The position numbers and the translations under genes are program-made. Of a DNA stretch of 64,000 bases, positions 26,259 to 33,789 are shown piece after piece. Within the stretch, counting starts at the first letter, position 1. Every line of letters begins with the position of its first letter. This DNA comes from Maribacter sp. (GTDB lineage: Bacteria; Bacteroidota; Bacteroidia; Flavobacteriales; Flavobacteriaceae): assembly GCA_002749285.1 (NCBI GenBank), contig PDPR01000014.1, positions 1-64,000 of the forward strand, in the 5' to 3' direction. The notes below the pieces were generated by a model. That model saw only the letters and a list, made by a program, of their open reading frames with translations. It searched no databases and had not been told where the DNA came from.

Positions 26259-26636
26259 TCACCGGGTCATCCCAGAGAAAAGACCGGTAAAATAGGGAAC
26301 CAACCAAACCAGCCAGACAAATAGGCTAAACCTATGAAATGTAGTAAGCTGTTTAGGATCACCATTAATTACTATATAAGTGGCCCATATGGTATGGACC
26401 CCCATTAAAAATAATCCCAAAACCCCCATAATCGTATGGAAGTTGAAAATAAGGGTTTCCCCTACCTGTGCCTTCACATAAATCGTCCCCAATGTATCGG
26501 CGACCAGTCCAAGCCAGAAAAAAACAAGATGCCATGGCTTTAAGGTCCTTATCAACCGTTCTGCCCACACCCCAATGGAATAGAACAACAAGGCCAAAGT
26601 GAAATATATAATAGCGAATTTTACGATTGTTGGCAT
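26259..26636 (-). CDS. HsmA-like four-helix membrane protein (TIGR03987 type)
   Basis: 125 aa integral membrane protein with four predicted spans: FAIIYFTLALLFYSIGVW, WHLVFFWLGLVADTLGT, FHTIMGVLGLFLMGVHTIW, FSLFVWLVWLVPYFTGL. The pattern RTLKPWHLVFFWLGLVADT and several His residues (in PWH, FHT, VHT, FHR) fit the HsmA/TIGR03987 family of small membrane proteins of unknown function; the His residues could bind heme. It lies 29 bp after flavodoxin and is probably in the heme-locus operon. A gap of 144 bp separates it from the DUF6686-like gene. Confidence 0.75.
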   Translation of the reverse strand: MPTIVKFAIIYFTLALLFYSIGVWAERLIRTLKPWHLVFFWLGLVADTLGTIYVKAQVGETLIFNFHTIMGVLGLFLMGVHTIWATYIVINGDPKQLTTFHRFSLFVWLVWLVPYFTGLFSGMTR

Positions 26637-26665
26637 TATCTTATCTCTTTTTTCTATGAACCCGT

Positions 26666-27178
26666 TTAAACCTCAAACCCAAAATCTGGCCCAATTTGTC
26701 CCAGCCATTCTTTAATTCGATCATCGGTTTTTTCATATTCATTGTCCTCATCGATCGCAAGGCCTACGAATTCACCATCCCTTTCTGCAACCGACTCCTC
26801 GAAATCATAATCATCTATTGGCCAATGCCCTACAACATTAGCCCCTTTTTCTATTATCTTATCATAGATTATCCCGATTCCGTCAACAAAATACTCCGCA
26901 TAGGTAAATTGGTCACCCAATCCGAAAAGGGCTACTGTTTTACCTGAAAAATCAATTTCATCCAGATTTGGCAGAAAATCCTCCCATTCGCTCTGTAGGT
27001 CCCCATCATACCAAGTGGATGTGCCCAAAATCAGTAGGTCATACTTTTCCAAGTCAGGAATCGTTGCCTTGCCGATACTATATACATCGACCATATCCTC
27101 ACCTATAATGTTTGCCATTTTGTGGGCTACTTCCTCTGTGTTCCCTGTGTCAGAACCATAAAAAAGACCTATATTCAT
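26666..27178 (-). CDS. fldA: Flavodoxin (long-chain)
   Basis: An FMN electron carrier that replaces ferredoxin when iron is scarce. It is 170 aa, the long-chain class. The FMN phosphate loop is YGSDTGNTEEV (residues 8-18). FMN-stacking aromatics lie in GTSTWYDGDLQSEWEDF and GLGDQFTYAEYFVDG. It lies 14 bp after the HmuS stop on the same strand, so it is co-transcribed with the heme genes. This fits low-iron induction and makes it a candidate electron donor to HmuS (inference). Confidence 0.95.
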   Translation of the reverse strand: MNIGLFYGSDTGNTEEVAHKMANIIGEDMVDVYSIGKATIPDLEKYDLLILGTSTWYDGDLQSEWEDFLPNLDEIDFSGKTVALFGLGDQFTYAEYFVDGIGIIYDKIIEKGANVVGHWPIDDYDFEESVAERDGEFVGLAIDEDNEYEKTDDRIKEWLGQIGPDFGFEV

Positions 27179-27192
27179 AATGTTTATATTTT

Positions 27193-29046
27193 TTATTCGT
27201 CTTCTCTCTTTCGTTTAACAACACCCCAAGTGATGGCGCCGCCAATAAGTAACACCAATATTAGGATAGCCCATATATTTTCCTTGATCATGGCGACTAT
27301 TTTTTCTTTCCGAAGCACTTCTTTCTCCAGCACCATTCCTTCTTGGTTTTCGACCTCCCCACTGGTCCCTGTCCTTACCTCATCGATAGCGGCCTCATAT
27401 GCCTTGTTAAGGTTATCGTCCAACAACGAAGTTATCATCTCTTTCAATTTATTGTTGTCGCATACAAAACCACTACAGCCGGCATCGTGGTCCTTGACCA
27501 GTTCCGCATGTAAATTGGCAATATCCTTTTTAACGGATTCGGAGGGTTTCCAATACCCCTTTCTCACTGTTTCCAACATTACGGCGGTCATTTCCTGTAA
27601 GGCATACGGATTGGTCTTCCTGAAGAATTCCAATGTGCCCAGGTTATTCTTGTCCTTTACATAGATGTCGTAATACCCTTCCCAGATCTCTTTATCGATA
27701 GCTGCCGGTTTCATCACGTTCCAACCATAAGTATCCCTAAAACTCTCGGCAAAATTTTCGGCGGCGGTCTCACCCTCCTCCATTTGTGCCTTAATGTATT
27801 TAGGATTGAAAAGATTTGTCCTGGTCTCTGTCCAGATAGCTTCTTTCAAGGATTGTACATCGGGATTGTACCGGTTTCGGTAATCATTGAAATACCCGTC
27901 AGGGTCTTTGCCTGTCGTTACCCGGATACTCGCCGTTAAACCGCCCATGAACTCATAAACATGGTCCAGGGAGATAGGGCCCGTTTCATTTGAGGAACGG
28001 GGGTGTACGACCACATCGGTATTGTTCATCATGGTCTCGAACATGCCCTTTTTATAAAATGCCCAGTTATCCTCACTATAAATGGCCCCCATATTATTGA
28101 TATAGGTATCCGCGATTTCCTGCTCGGTCTCCCATTTGTCGCCTTGCTCTACCAAGCCCATGATTCCCGTTCCGTAGTTGCCGTTCAACCCTCCGAAAAC
28201 ACGGGAAGTTGAGAATTTCCGTGCTTCCTCGGGGGAAAAACCCTTTTCCTTCAATTCTGATTCGGCCAACAATGTGCCTTCTTTCACATAGTTTTTGTAC
28301 TCATCATTATCATCGGCCTCCGCAGCCAAATGCACCGCTTTATTGATCAGGTTTATCCTGGAGGCGGCAATATCCCTGAACTGTCCTGAGGTTTGTACCA
28401 GCACATCTATCCGGGGTCGCTTTAATACCTGCATGGGAATCAGCTTTACATCATGGACCCTCCCATAATTGTTCCTAACGGGCTCTACGCCCAACATATA
28501 GAAAATTTGCCCAATATTCATACCTTGGTTTCTGATAAACTCGCCCCCCCAAAGTGAATAGGCAATTTTCTTGGGATAATCACCGTGTTCTTTTGTTGGA
28601 GTTACCTGTTCGTTGATGGAATATAGGTTCTTTCCTGTGGGAACCGATAATGGATTTGACACCGGGTCTCCTCCCGAAGACGGGGCTACATATCCTCCGT
28701 TCATGCCATTGGTAAAAGCATCCAGTTCCAATGATGGGGATATGGAAATGCCTTCCTGGTAATTGGCAATGTCCAACAAACTGTTTTTTAACTGCAACAA
28801 AGCCGCCAGAATGTTTTTTTCCTTTTGGGTCTGCAGGTTGATAAATTCCTGAAGCAGCCTTTGTTTTTCAACTAAACTCTTAAAACCGGAATTGCTTTCC
28901 AGTATTTTTTTAACAACGGATAAATCAGTGCTTTCCGAAGGTGTTTCTACAATGGCTTCTTTATTATCAATGTAAAAATCCTTTTTCCGAAGCTTTTTGT
29001 ATCGTTTTTTTATCCAATGTGGCACGGTACGATGCGATTTTATCAA
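27193..29046 (-). CDS. hmuS: HmuS (CobN/chelatase-like), C-terminal part after frameshift
   Basis: The C-terminal half of a CobN-family protein, continuing the protein encoded at 28967-32140 in a different frame. Recognisable sequence starts near KDFYIDNKEAIVETPSEST and runs through conserved CobN-like segments: LWGGEFIRNQGMNIGQIFYM, SGQFRDIAASRINLINKAV, RVFGGLNGNYGTGIMGLVEQ, YEFMGGLTASIRVTTGKDPD. It ends in a membrane span (IWAILILVLLIGGAITWGVV) with a basic tail. The ATG at 29046 starts in out-of-frame sequence and is unlikely to be a real start. Both frames are open together from 28967 to 29046. Removing one A from an A7 run (plus-strand T-run 29005-29011) would join them. HmuS-type proteins are reported to strip iron from heme. 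Either the gene is broken or the sequence has an indel error here. Confidence 0.8.
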   Translation of the reverse strand: MIKSHRTVPHWIKKRYKKLRKKDFYIDNKEAIVETPSESTDLSVVKKILESNSGFKSLVEKQRLLQEFINLQTQKEKNILAALLQLKNSLLDIANYQEGISISPSLELDAFTNGMNGGYVAPSSGGDPVSNPLSVPTGKNLYSINEQVTPTKEHGDYPKKIAYSLWGGEFIRNQGMNIGQIFYMLGVEPVRNNYGRVHDVKLIPMQVLKRPRIDVLVQTSGQFRDIAASRINLINKAVHLAAEADDNDEYKNYVKEGTLLAESELKEKGFSPEEARKFSTSRVFGGLNGNYGTGIMGLVEQGDKWETEQEIADTYINNMGAIYSEDNWAFYKKGMFETMMNNTDVVVHPRSSNETGPISLDHVYEFMGGLTASIRVTTGKDPDGYFNDYRNRYNPDVQSLKEAIWTETRTNLFNPKYIKAQMEEGETAAENFAESFRDTYGWNVMKPAAIDKEIWEGYYDIYVKDKNNLGTLEFFRKTNPYALQEMTAVMLETVRKGYWKPSESVKKDIANLHAELVKDHDAGCSGFVCDNNKLKEMITSLLDDNLNKAYEAAIDEVRTGTSGEVENQEGMVLEKEVLRKEKIVAMIKENIWAILILVLLIGGAITWGVVKRKREDE

Positions 29047-32000
29047 TAACAGGTTGTTCTTTCAGGCTATTAAAAACCTGTTGTTTTTGCACCGAATCCT
29101 GTACAAACCTCAAAAACTTTACAAAGGATTTGTTTTCCAGTGCTTTTACTTTCCACGCTACGGCATTATTGAACTTTGATGCGGTTTTAAATTGGTTGAA
29201 ACTCTTTTTGTCCAACAGTCCGGAAAGCTCTTTATAACCTGCATCGGTTTGTAAATATTCAGCTGCTTTTGCCGTTTTCCTAGTGGCCAACAAGTGAATT
29301 AACAATTGTTCTGCATTTTCAAGTGTTATGGTTTCCGGTTCTAGACTGGATTTAGGCACCATTTTATGCGTCTTGATGTCATAGACCAACTCCTCTTTCT
29401 GCCCCTCTGCCCGATGCCCGTCTTTTTGTTTGCCACCTTCCGGTTTCAGACTGGATTTGGGAACCATTTTATGCGTCTTGATGTCATAGACCAACTCCTC
29501 TTTCTGCCCTTCTGCCTGATGCCCCTCTCCTTGTTCGCCACCTTCCGGTTTCAGACTGGATTTGGGAACCATTTTATGTGTCTTGATGTCATAGACCAAC
29601 TCCTCTTTCTGCCCTTCTGCCTGATGCCCCTCTTCTTGTTCGCCACCTTCCGGTTTTAGACTGGATTTGGGCACCATTTTATGCGTCTTAATGTCATAGA
29701 CCAACTCCTCTTTTTTCTTGGTTTTTGGTGTATTTTTCTTTCTGGCATAGCTACCTCCGTAATATTCCGAGATGGCTGTTTTTTCCAAATCGCCATATTC
29801 AGCATAAAGTTTTTCCAATAACTGTTCATTCCCATGCCCAAACATTTGGGAAGGTGTTGCCTTTTTGTTTATGATTTGGGTAATCATAAAACTTGCCTGT
29901 GCCGTATAATCGGTCGGGTCAATATCCGATAAACGCTTCACTTCCCTATGGTGATGGTGAAAATGCGGGGATTTGCCATTGCCCCTGTACAATGCCAGCT
30001 CCTCCAAACTGGAGGCAATGGGGTCGATCGCCATCATCCTAACCGTTTCGTTACGTTCCCCTTCGGTCTGGTCATGGCCAAAGGTGTGCAGTCCCATTGT
30101 TATTTTCTCCCCTTCCACTTCATGTATATAATGGTGGATATCCTCTACGGTTTCATCACTTAAGGCCGCAACCTCCTCTTTGGTCAATTCCAGATCCTTA
30201 TCCAAACCAAGGGAGTCGATTATTTTTAGAATTTTCTTTTTGTAGGTATCTTTTAGATTCCCCTCCCCAAGTCCTTTGTATTTATGCAACATCCCGGCGA
30301 TATCCTTTAGGTCCCCGTACAGTTCAGAGTCCGAATAGGGAGGGGTTAGGTGCGATACCATAGTGGCGTAGGTCCTTCTTTTTGCCATCATCGCCTCTCC
30401 TATATTATCAACGGAATAGATATATAAATGGGGTACAGGGGCAATTAACGCCTCAGGCCAATCCTTAAGGGACAGCACCAATTGTTTCCATGGTGTGAAT
30501 TCCACGGAACCATGTGCCCCAAAATGGGCTATGACATCGGCCTTAAAGCCTTTTCTTGCCCATAGATATGAAGCGATATAGGCGTGTGTAGGTGCTTTTT
30601 TCACACCGTGCGCCAGTCTAAATTCATTTTCCCCTAATGCAGCGGGCAGTACAGGCACTAAAGCAATATTCCCGAACAGCACTCTAGGGATTGCCAAATA
30701 ACTTGTGTCTTTTTTTACCGTGGACAAATAGGTTCCCGGAGCCTCACCATAGGTCCTTATGACATTCTTATAACTTTCCGGATCTAGTTCGCTTTTACAC
30801 CAGGATTCATATTCCTGTACCGGAATCATGGCCGGTTTTGCCTCTACAAGGAACTTATCGAAGGTTCCTTTGGCGTAATCGCCCAACAAGGGCCCTTCGG
30901 TATTTATCCTCTTTATGAATGATTCATAATCGGTAAGGGTTCCCACATCATAACCTTCTTTCCTTAAATTTTCGAGTAAGCTGAAAATAGATTGCCCTAC
31001 TTCCAACCCACCAGCTACCATCGCATTTTTTCCTGCGCCCTTATAATAGTAGATGGCCAGTTTTTTTTCCGAGTTGGGCTTTTCCTTTAAGGATAGCCAG
31101 CGTTCCGCATTATCACAGAACCGCTTGATTCTTCCGGGAATGGGCTTAAAGGTATGGTAACCATCCTGGGTAATGTACTGTGCAGCAATGGCATAGGGTT
31201 GGGTGGCCCCATCCAATTCGGGAACCACGATATTCTGTCCCATTATACCTCCGGAAATACCCTGTTGGTCATTGAGCCAATCTTGCTCGGTCTGATATAC
31301 CAATTGTGGTGTTAGGTATGGAATGTTCTTTTCCTTCAACCAATCTACCGAGGCGTCCCCACTGGTCAACCTACCATGGGGGAAGTTGATTACCATTTGG
31401 GGGTTGAGTGCTTTAAGGTTCTCCAGTTTTTTGCCAAACCCATCCAAACAGACCACATTGAAATCCCTTTTTTCGAGTTCCAAGACCATTTCATCCATGT
31501 AGGTACGGAACTGTGACTGTGGTCCATTGTTGGTACTCATTATCACTATGGTCGGCCTACCGTCCTTATACAATCCCTTTTCTTTATAGTAAGTCCAATA
31601 ATCGGCCACTTCCTCAAAGTAATCATCGGTACCGATCCTATAAAAGACGTCATTAGGGAATACCTTGGCCGGTGTAACCTCTGAGACGAACAGGTTCTTC
31701 TTATCAAAAACCTTGCGTGAGTAATTCAACCATCGTTTGGTATTCTCCACCCCATCATTATCAAAACATGCCTTGATGTATTCCAGATCTTCCCCCGTGA
31801 TGTTGCTAAAATCATTTTCCTTACTGGTTGCCATCAAAACATGGACCTTGCCACCGTTGTCCATTGCCTTCTTAAGGTTCGCCTTCTGCTCCACGGTCAA
31901 GATACTGATGTGTGAAAGGTAGATGACGGGGAAGTCCACCAAGCCTGAAAAGTCATTCGTTTTAGGGTCTATCTGCACAGGTGTTATAAAATGGTTATCG

Positions 32001-32140
32001 TTCGCCTTTACGATTTCCGCCATTTGCGCATCGCGGAAATTAACCAATCCTATTTTCGTGAATTGCGACCTGTACCCCAAGAAGACCCCTATCAATACAA
32101 TAATGGGAATCCCAATTTTCAATATGTTCTTATTCATCAT
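28967..32140 (-). CDS. hmuS: HmuS (CobN/chelatase-like), N-terminal part before frameshift
   Basis: The N-terminal 1057 residues of a membrane-anchored CobN-family protein. The start is the ATG at 32140, 7 bp after DUF2149; a longer frame to 32188 would overlap that gene. A membrane anchor (about 6-24, ILKIGIPIIVLIGVFLGY) is followed by large periplasmic CobN-like domains with TIVIMSTNNGPQSQFRTYMD, the core HFGAHGSVEFTPWKQLVLS (matching the H-x-x-x-H-G pattern of CobN) and APVPHLYIYSVDNIGEAM. Near the C-terminal end lies a 35-residue tandem repeat, then a Lys-rich segment, and the frame closes at 28967. In Porphyromonas the hmu operon names this gene hmuS; Bacteroides homologues are reported to remove iron from heme. 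Neighbours support a heme role. Confidence 0.85.
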   Translation of the reverse strand: MMNKNILKIGIPIIVLIGVFLGYRSQFTKIGLVNFRDAQMAEIVKANDNHFITPVQIDPKTNDFSGLVDFPVIYLSHISILTVEQKANLKKAMDNGGKVHVLMATSKENDFSNITGEDLEYIKACFDNDGVENTKRWLNYSRKVFDKKNLFVSEVTPAKVFPNDVFYRIGTDDYFEEVADYWTYYKEKGLYKDGRPTIVIMSTNNGPQSQFRTYMDEMVLELEKRDFNVVCLDGFGKKLENLKALNPQMVINFPHGRLTSGDASVDWLKEKNIPYLTPQLVYQTEQDWLNDQQGISGGIMGQNIVVPELDGATQPYAIAAQYITQDGYHTFKPIPGRIKRFCDNAERWLSLKEKPNSEKKLAIYYYKGAGKNAMVAGGLEVGQSIFSLLENLRKEGYDVGTLTDYESFIKRINTEGPLLGDYAKGTFDKFLVEAKPAMIPVQEYESWCKSELDPESYKNVIRTYGEAPGTYLSTVKKDTSYLAIPRVLFGNIALVPVLPAALGENEFRLAHGVKKAPTHAYIASYLWARKGFKADVIAHFGAHGSVEFTPWKQLVLSLKDWPEALIAPVPHLYIYSVDNIGEAMMAKRRTYATMVSHLTPPYSDSELYGDLKDIAGMLHKYKGLGEGNLKDTYKKKILKIIDSLGLDKDLELTKEEVAALSDETVEDIHHYIHEVEGEKITMGLHTFGHDQTEGERNETVRMMAIDPIASSLEELALYRGNGKSPHFHHHHREVKRLSDIDPTDYTAQASFMITQIINKKATPSQMFGHGNEQLLEKLYAEYGDLEKTAISEYYGGSYARKKNTPKTKKKEELVYDIKTHKMVPKSSLKPEGGEQEEGHQAEGQKEELVYDIKTHKMVPKSSLKPEGGEQGEGHQAEGQKEELVYDIKTHKMVPKSSLKPEGGKQKDGHRAEGQKEELVYDIKTHKMVPKSSLEPETITLENAEQLLIHLLATRKTAKAAEYLQTDAGYKELSGLLDKKSFNQFKTASKFNNAVAWKVKALENKSFVKFLRFVQDSVQKQQVFNSLKEQPVIDKIASYRATLDKKTIQKASEKGFLH
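29342..29715 (-). repeat. 105-bp tandem repeat (about 3.5 copies) inside hmuS
   Basis: The word CTGGATTT recurs at 29346, 29451, 29556 and 29661, exactly 105 bp apart. Each unit encodes 35 residues containing EELVYDIKTHKMVPKSSL then KPEGGEQ and a variable acidic/His/Gln linker. Units differ at a few positions, mainly in the linker. The unit keeps the reading frame. It is absent from ordinary CobN proteins as far as I know. Confidence 0.9.
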
Positions 32141-32147
32141 GTCGTTA

Positions 32148-32471
32148 TTATTCCGGTATGTATATGATCTCCCCATTTTCAAGTTCATAGGCCGTACCTA
32201 CCTTCTTGCCTTTTCCTTTGGATGATTTTCCTTTCGTTCCTTTATATTTTTCAATGGTTTTCCCCTTTTTCTTGATAATCTCCATATTGGATTTCCCTGG
32301 ATTTTTAACCAATGTGAAATCTTCATCGGAAATCATTTCGGCAACATTGAAACGGGTGACTAATGCCACCATCAATGCCACGGCGAACACCATGGCCAGA
32401 TCAAACAGGTTTGCCATTCCCGACATGGGATCGTCGTCGGTATTATCCTTCAAGAACCTACCCCTACGCAT
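32148..32471 (-). CDS. DUF2149 family protein (HmuV-like)
   Basis: 107 aa. One membrane span (about 22-40, LFDLAMVFAVALMVALV) follows a short N-terminus, with a Lys/Gly-rich periplasmic part (KGTKGKSSKGKGKKVG) and a C-terminal GEIIYIPE. This shape matches DUF2149, an ExbD/TolR-like small protein that accompanies the MotA/ExbB gene in hmu-type operons. The Asp at the start of the span (NLFDLAMV) stands where ExbD has its proton-path Asp; that comparison is inference. It overlaps the ExbB gene by 8 bp and precedes hmuS by 7 bp. Confidence 0.8.
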   Translation of the reverse strand: MRRGRFLKDNTDDDPMSGMANLFDLAMVFAVALMVALVTRFNVAEMISDEDFTLVKNPGKSNMEIIKKKGKTIEKYKGTKGKSSKGKGKKVGTAYELENGEIIYIPE

Positions 32472-33051
32472 TGTTTTTCTCTTTTAAAAGATTGGCGATA
32501 TATTCTAGGTTGTTGATATCGGCAACAAGCCAACGTTGTTTTACCAATTGCGTCACATAGCCTATTGCCCCTGCGAACAGCCCCACTACCGTAGTCGAAA
32601 ACGCAACTTGCATGTTTTGGGCCATAGAGGCGATATCACCTTGTGCAAGACCGACCAAGGCAGGCCCCATAGGAATCAAGGTCCCCATTAATCCGATCAT
32701 GGGACCCAATTTGGCCAAGGATTTTGAACTGCTCAATTCTTTCTCGGAAGCGATCTCAAAATCCGCCAACACTTTTTCCATAACGATACTTTTGCCCTCG
32801 GCATCGATAATCCTTTGTAGATGCCGGTTGAATAGCTTGTTCCCTTTTATGTTGGTGTTATCGATTGTGTGCTTTTCCAATCCCGCAATAAGTTCCTGTT
32901 GCTGCTTTTCGTTTTTTATCCTTCCGATGTACATTCCAAAAAAACTTCCCAAAAGTGTCAATGCCCTTACAAAACCAAAAAGCAACAATGCAATTACGGG
33001 AATCAACAACCCCGTGGAAATCCAATATAGAATGTTCGTGATACTATTCAT
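32464..33051 (-). CDS. MotA/TolQ/ExbB proton channel family protein (HmuU-like)
   Basis: 195 aa with three membrane spans in the ExbB arrangement: residues about 8-38 (LLIPVIALLLFGFVRALTLL), 112-140 (KLGPMIGLMGTLIPMGPALV) and 153-178 (VAFSTTVVGLFAGAIGYVTQ). The G-P-M-x-G-L-x-G-T-L-I-P-M-G-P motif of the second span is the family signature. With DUF2149 it should form a proton-driven motor in the inner membrane. In hmu operons it is thought to energise HmuS or transport. It overlaps both neighbours by a few bases, so translation is coupled. Confidence 0.88.
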   Translation of the reverse strand: MNSITNILYWISTGLLIPVIALLLFGFVRALTLLGSFFGMYIGRIKNEKQQQELIAGLEKHTIDNTNIKGNKLFNRHLQRIIDAEGKSIVMEKVLADFEIASEKELSSSKSLAKLGPMIGLMGTLIPMGPALVGLAQGDIASMAQNMQVAFSTTVVGLFAGAIGYVTQLVKQRWLVADINNLEYIANLLKEKNNA

Positions 33052-33728
33052 ATGAGCCGATTGTTTTTACGTTTATAAACGAAATAACCTATTGCCGAAA
33101 TTGTGACGACCAATGCCATCAAGAACAGAATGGCAAGATAATCAATTGTTATTTGTGTGAACCCCACCTTCTGCCCTCTCGCGATCAGTGGCAGGAACAT
33201 CGCCATTAAAAGCTGAAACAAGGCGACAAGCGATTTTAGCTCGGCCCTACTTTCCCATTTTTCGATGATCTTTTGGATACCAAAAGCCAACCCCCATAAA
33301 ACAAGACCGCTACACAAAGAGAACAACAAGGCCAAAAGGGCAAAGGAATACCCACTGACTTCCAAAAAGAGATAGGTCTGCAGAAAAACCAGGGCGATGA
33401 TCAACTGTACAGGTGGCACCAGTGAGATCCACTTCCATAAAAAAGGAAATTTCAACCCATAATAACTTTTGATCTGGAGTATGGTCAAAAAGATAATTAC
33501 AATAGCCTCGAAAGTAAGTAGGATGGCAATACCGGATATCAGGTTATCCTGACTCAACAACCAATCCAATGTTTGGTTGTTCTGACCTATTGAAAAGTTG
33601 AAAAAACCAATACTTACAAGTCCCGGCAAAAGAACCACCAACCACACCCTGTTCCTTGTCGTTAAGGAAAAATGAACTGCCCCCAATAACAGGATAGTAC
33701 TTAGATACAGAAGCAACAGTAATCTCAA
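33048..33728 (-). CDS. Polytopic membrane protein, HmuT-like
   Basis: 226 aa with about seven hydrophobic segments (LLLLYLSTILLLGAVHF, VWLVVLLPGLVSIGFF, ISGIAILLTFEAIVIIFL, LVPPVQLIIALVFLQTYLF, LLALLFSLCSGLVLWGLAF, LVALFQLLMAMFLPLIA, LAILFLMALVVTISAIGYF). It is the first gene of the minus-strand hmu operon, diverging from hmuR, and overlaps the ExbB gene by 4 bp. Position matches the membrane protein of the Porphyromonas/Bacteroides hmu operon. Function is unknown; a role in moving heme or porphyrin across the inner membrane is a guess from context. Confidence 0.7.
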   Translation of the reverse strand: MRLLLLLYLSTILLLGAVHFSLTTRNRVWLVVLLPGLVSIGFFNFSIGQNNQTLDWLLSQDNLISGIAILLTFEAIVIIFLTILQIKSYYGLKFPFLWKWISLVPPVQLIIALVFLQTYLFLEVSGYSFALLALLFSLCSGLVLWGLAFGIQKIIEKWESRAELKSLVALFQLLMAMFLPLIARGQKVGFTQITIDYLAILFLMALVVTISAIGYFVYKRKNNRLI

Positions 33729-33740
33729 TACTTATTTATT

Positions 33741-33771
33741 TAGATTAATTTAAAATAATCTATTATATTTG
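33741..33771. promoter_or_regulatory. Divergent hmu promoter with inverted-repeat operator
   Basis: TAGATTA (33741-33747) and TAATCTA (33756-33762) form a perfect 7-bp inverted repeat with an 8-bp A/T spacer. Immediately after it, TATATTTG (33764-33771) fits the Bacteroidota -7 element TAnnTTTG for hmuR, whose ATG is 19 bp further on. The repeat lies between the -33 and -7 positions and 13 bp from the start codon of the divergent operon, so a bound repressor would block both. A Fur-type iron or heme repressor is the natural candidate (inference). Confidence 0.65.
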
Positions 33772-33789
33772 CCTCCAAATCTATTAATA

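Noticed and set aside
28967..29046. Programmed ribosomal frameshifting joining the two hmuS frames
   Set aside because: A +1 shift is needed at an A-run, there is no clear slippery heptamer with a downstream pseudoknot, and hmuY and other genes nearby show similar breaks. A DNA-level indel is simpler.
29342..29715. Regularly spaced repeats that could suggest a CRISPR array
   Set aside because: The 105-bp units are contiguous, in frame, and encode a peptide repeat within hmuS; there are no unique spacers and no cas genes.
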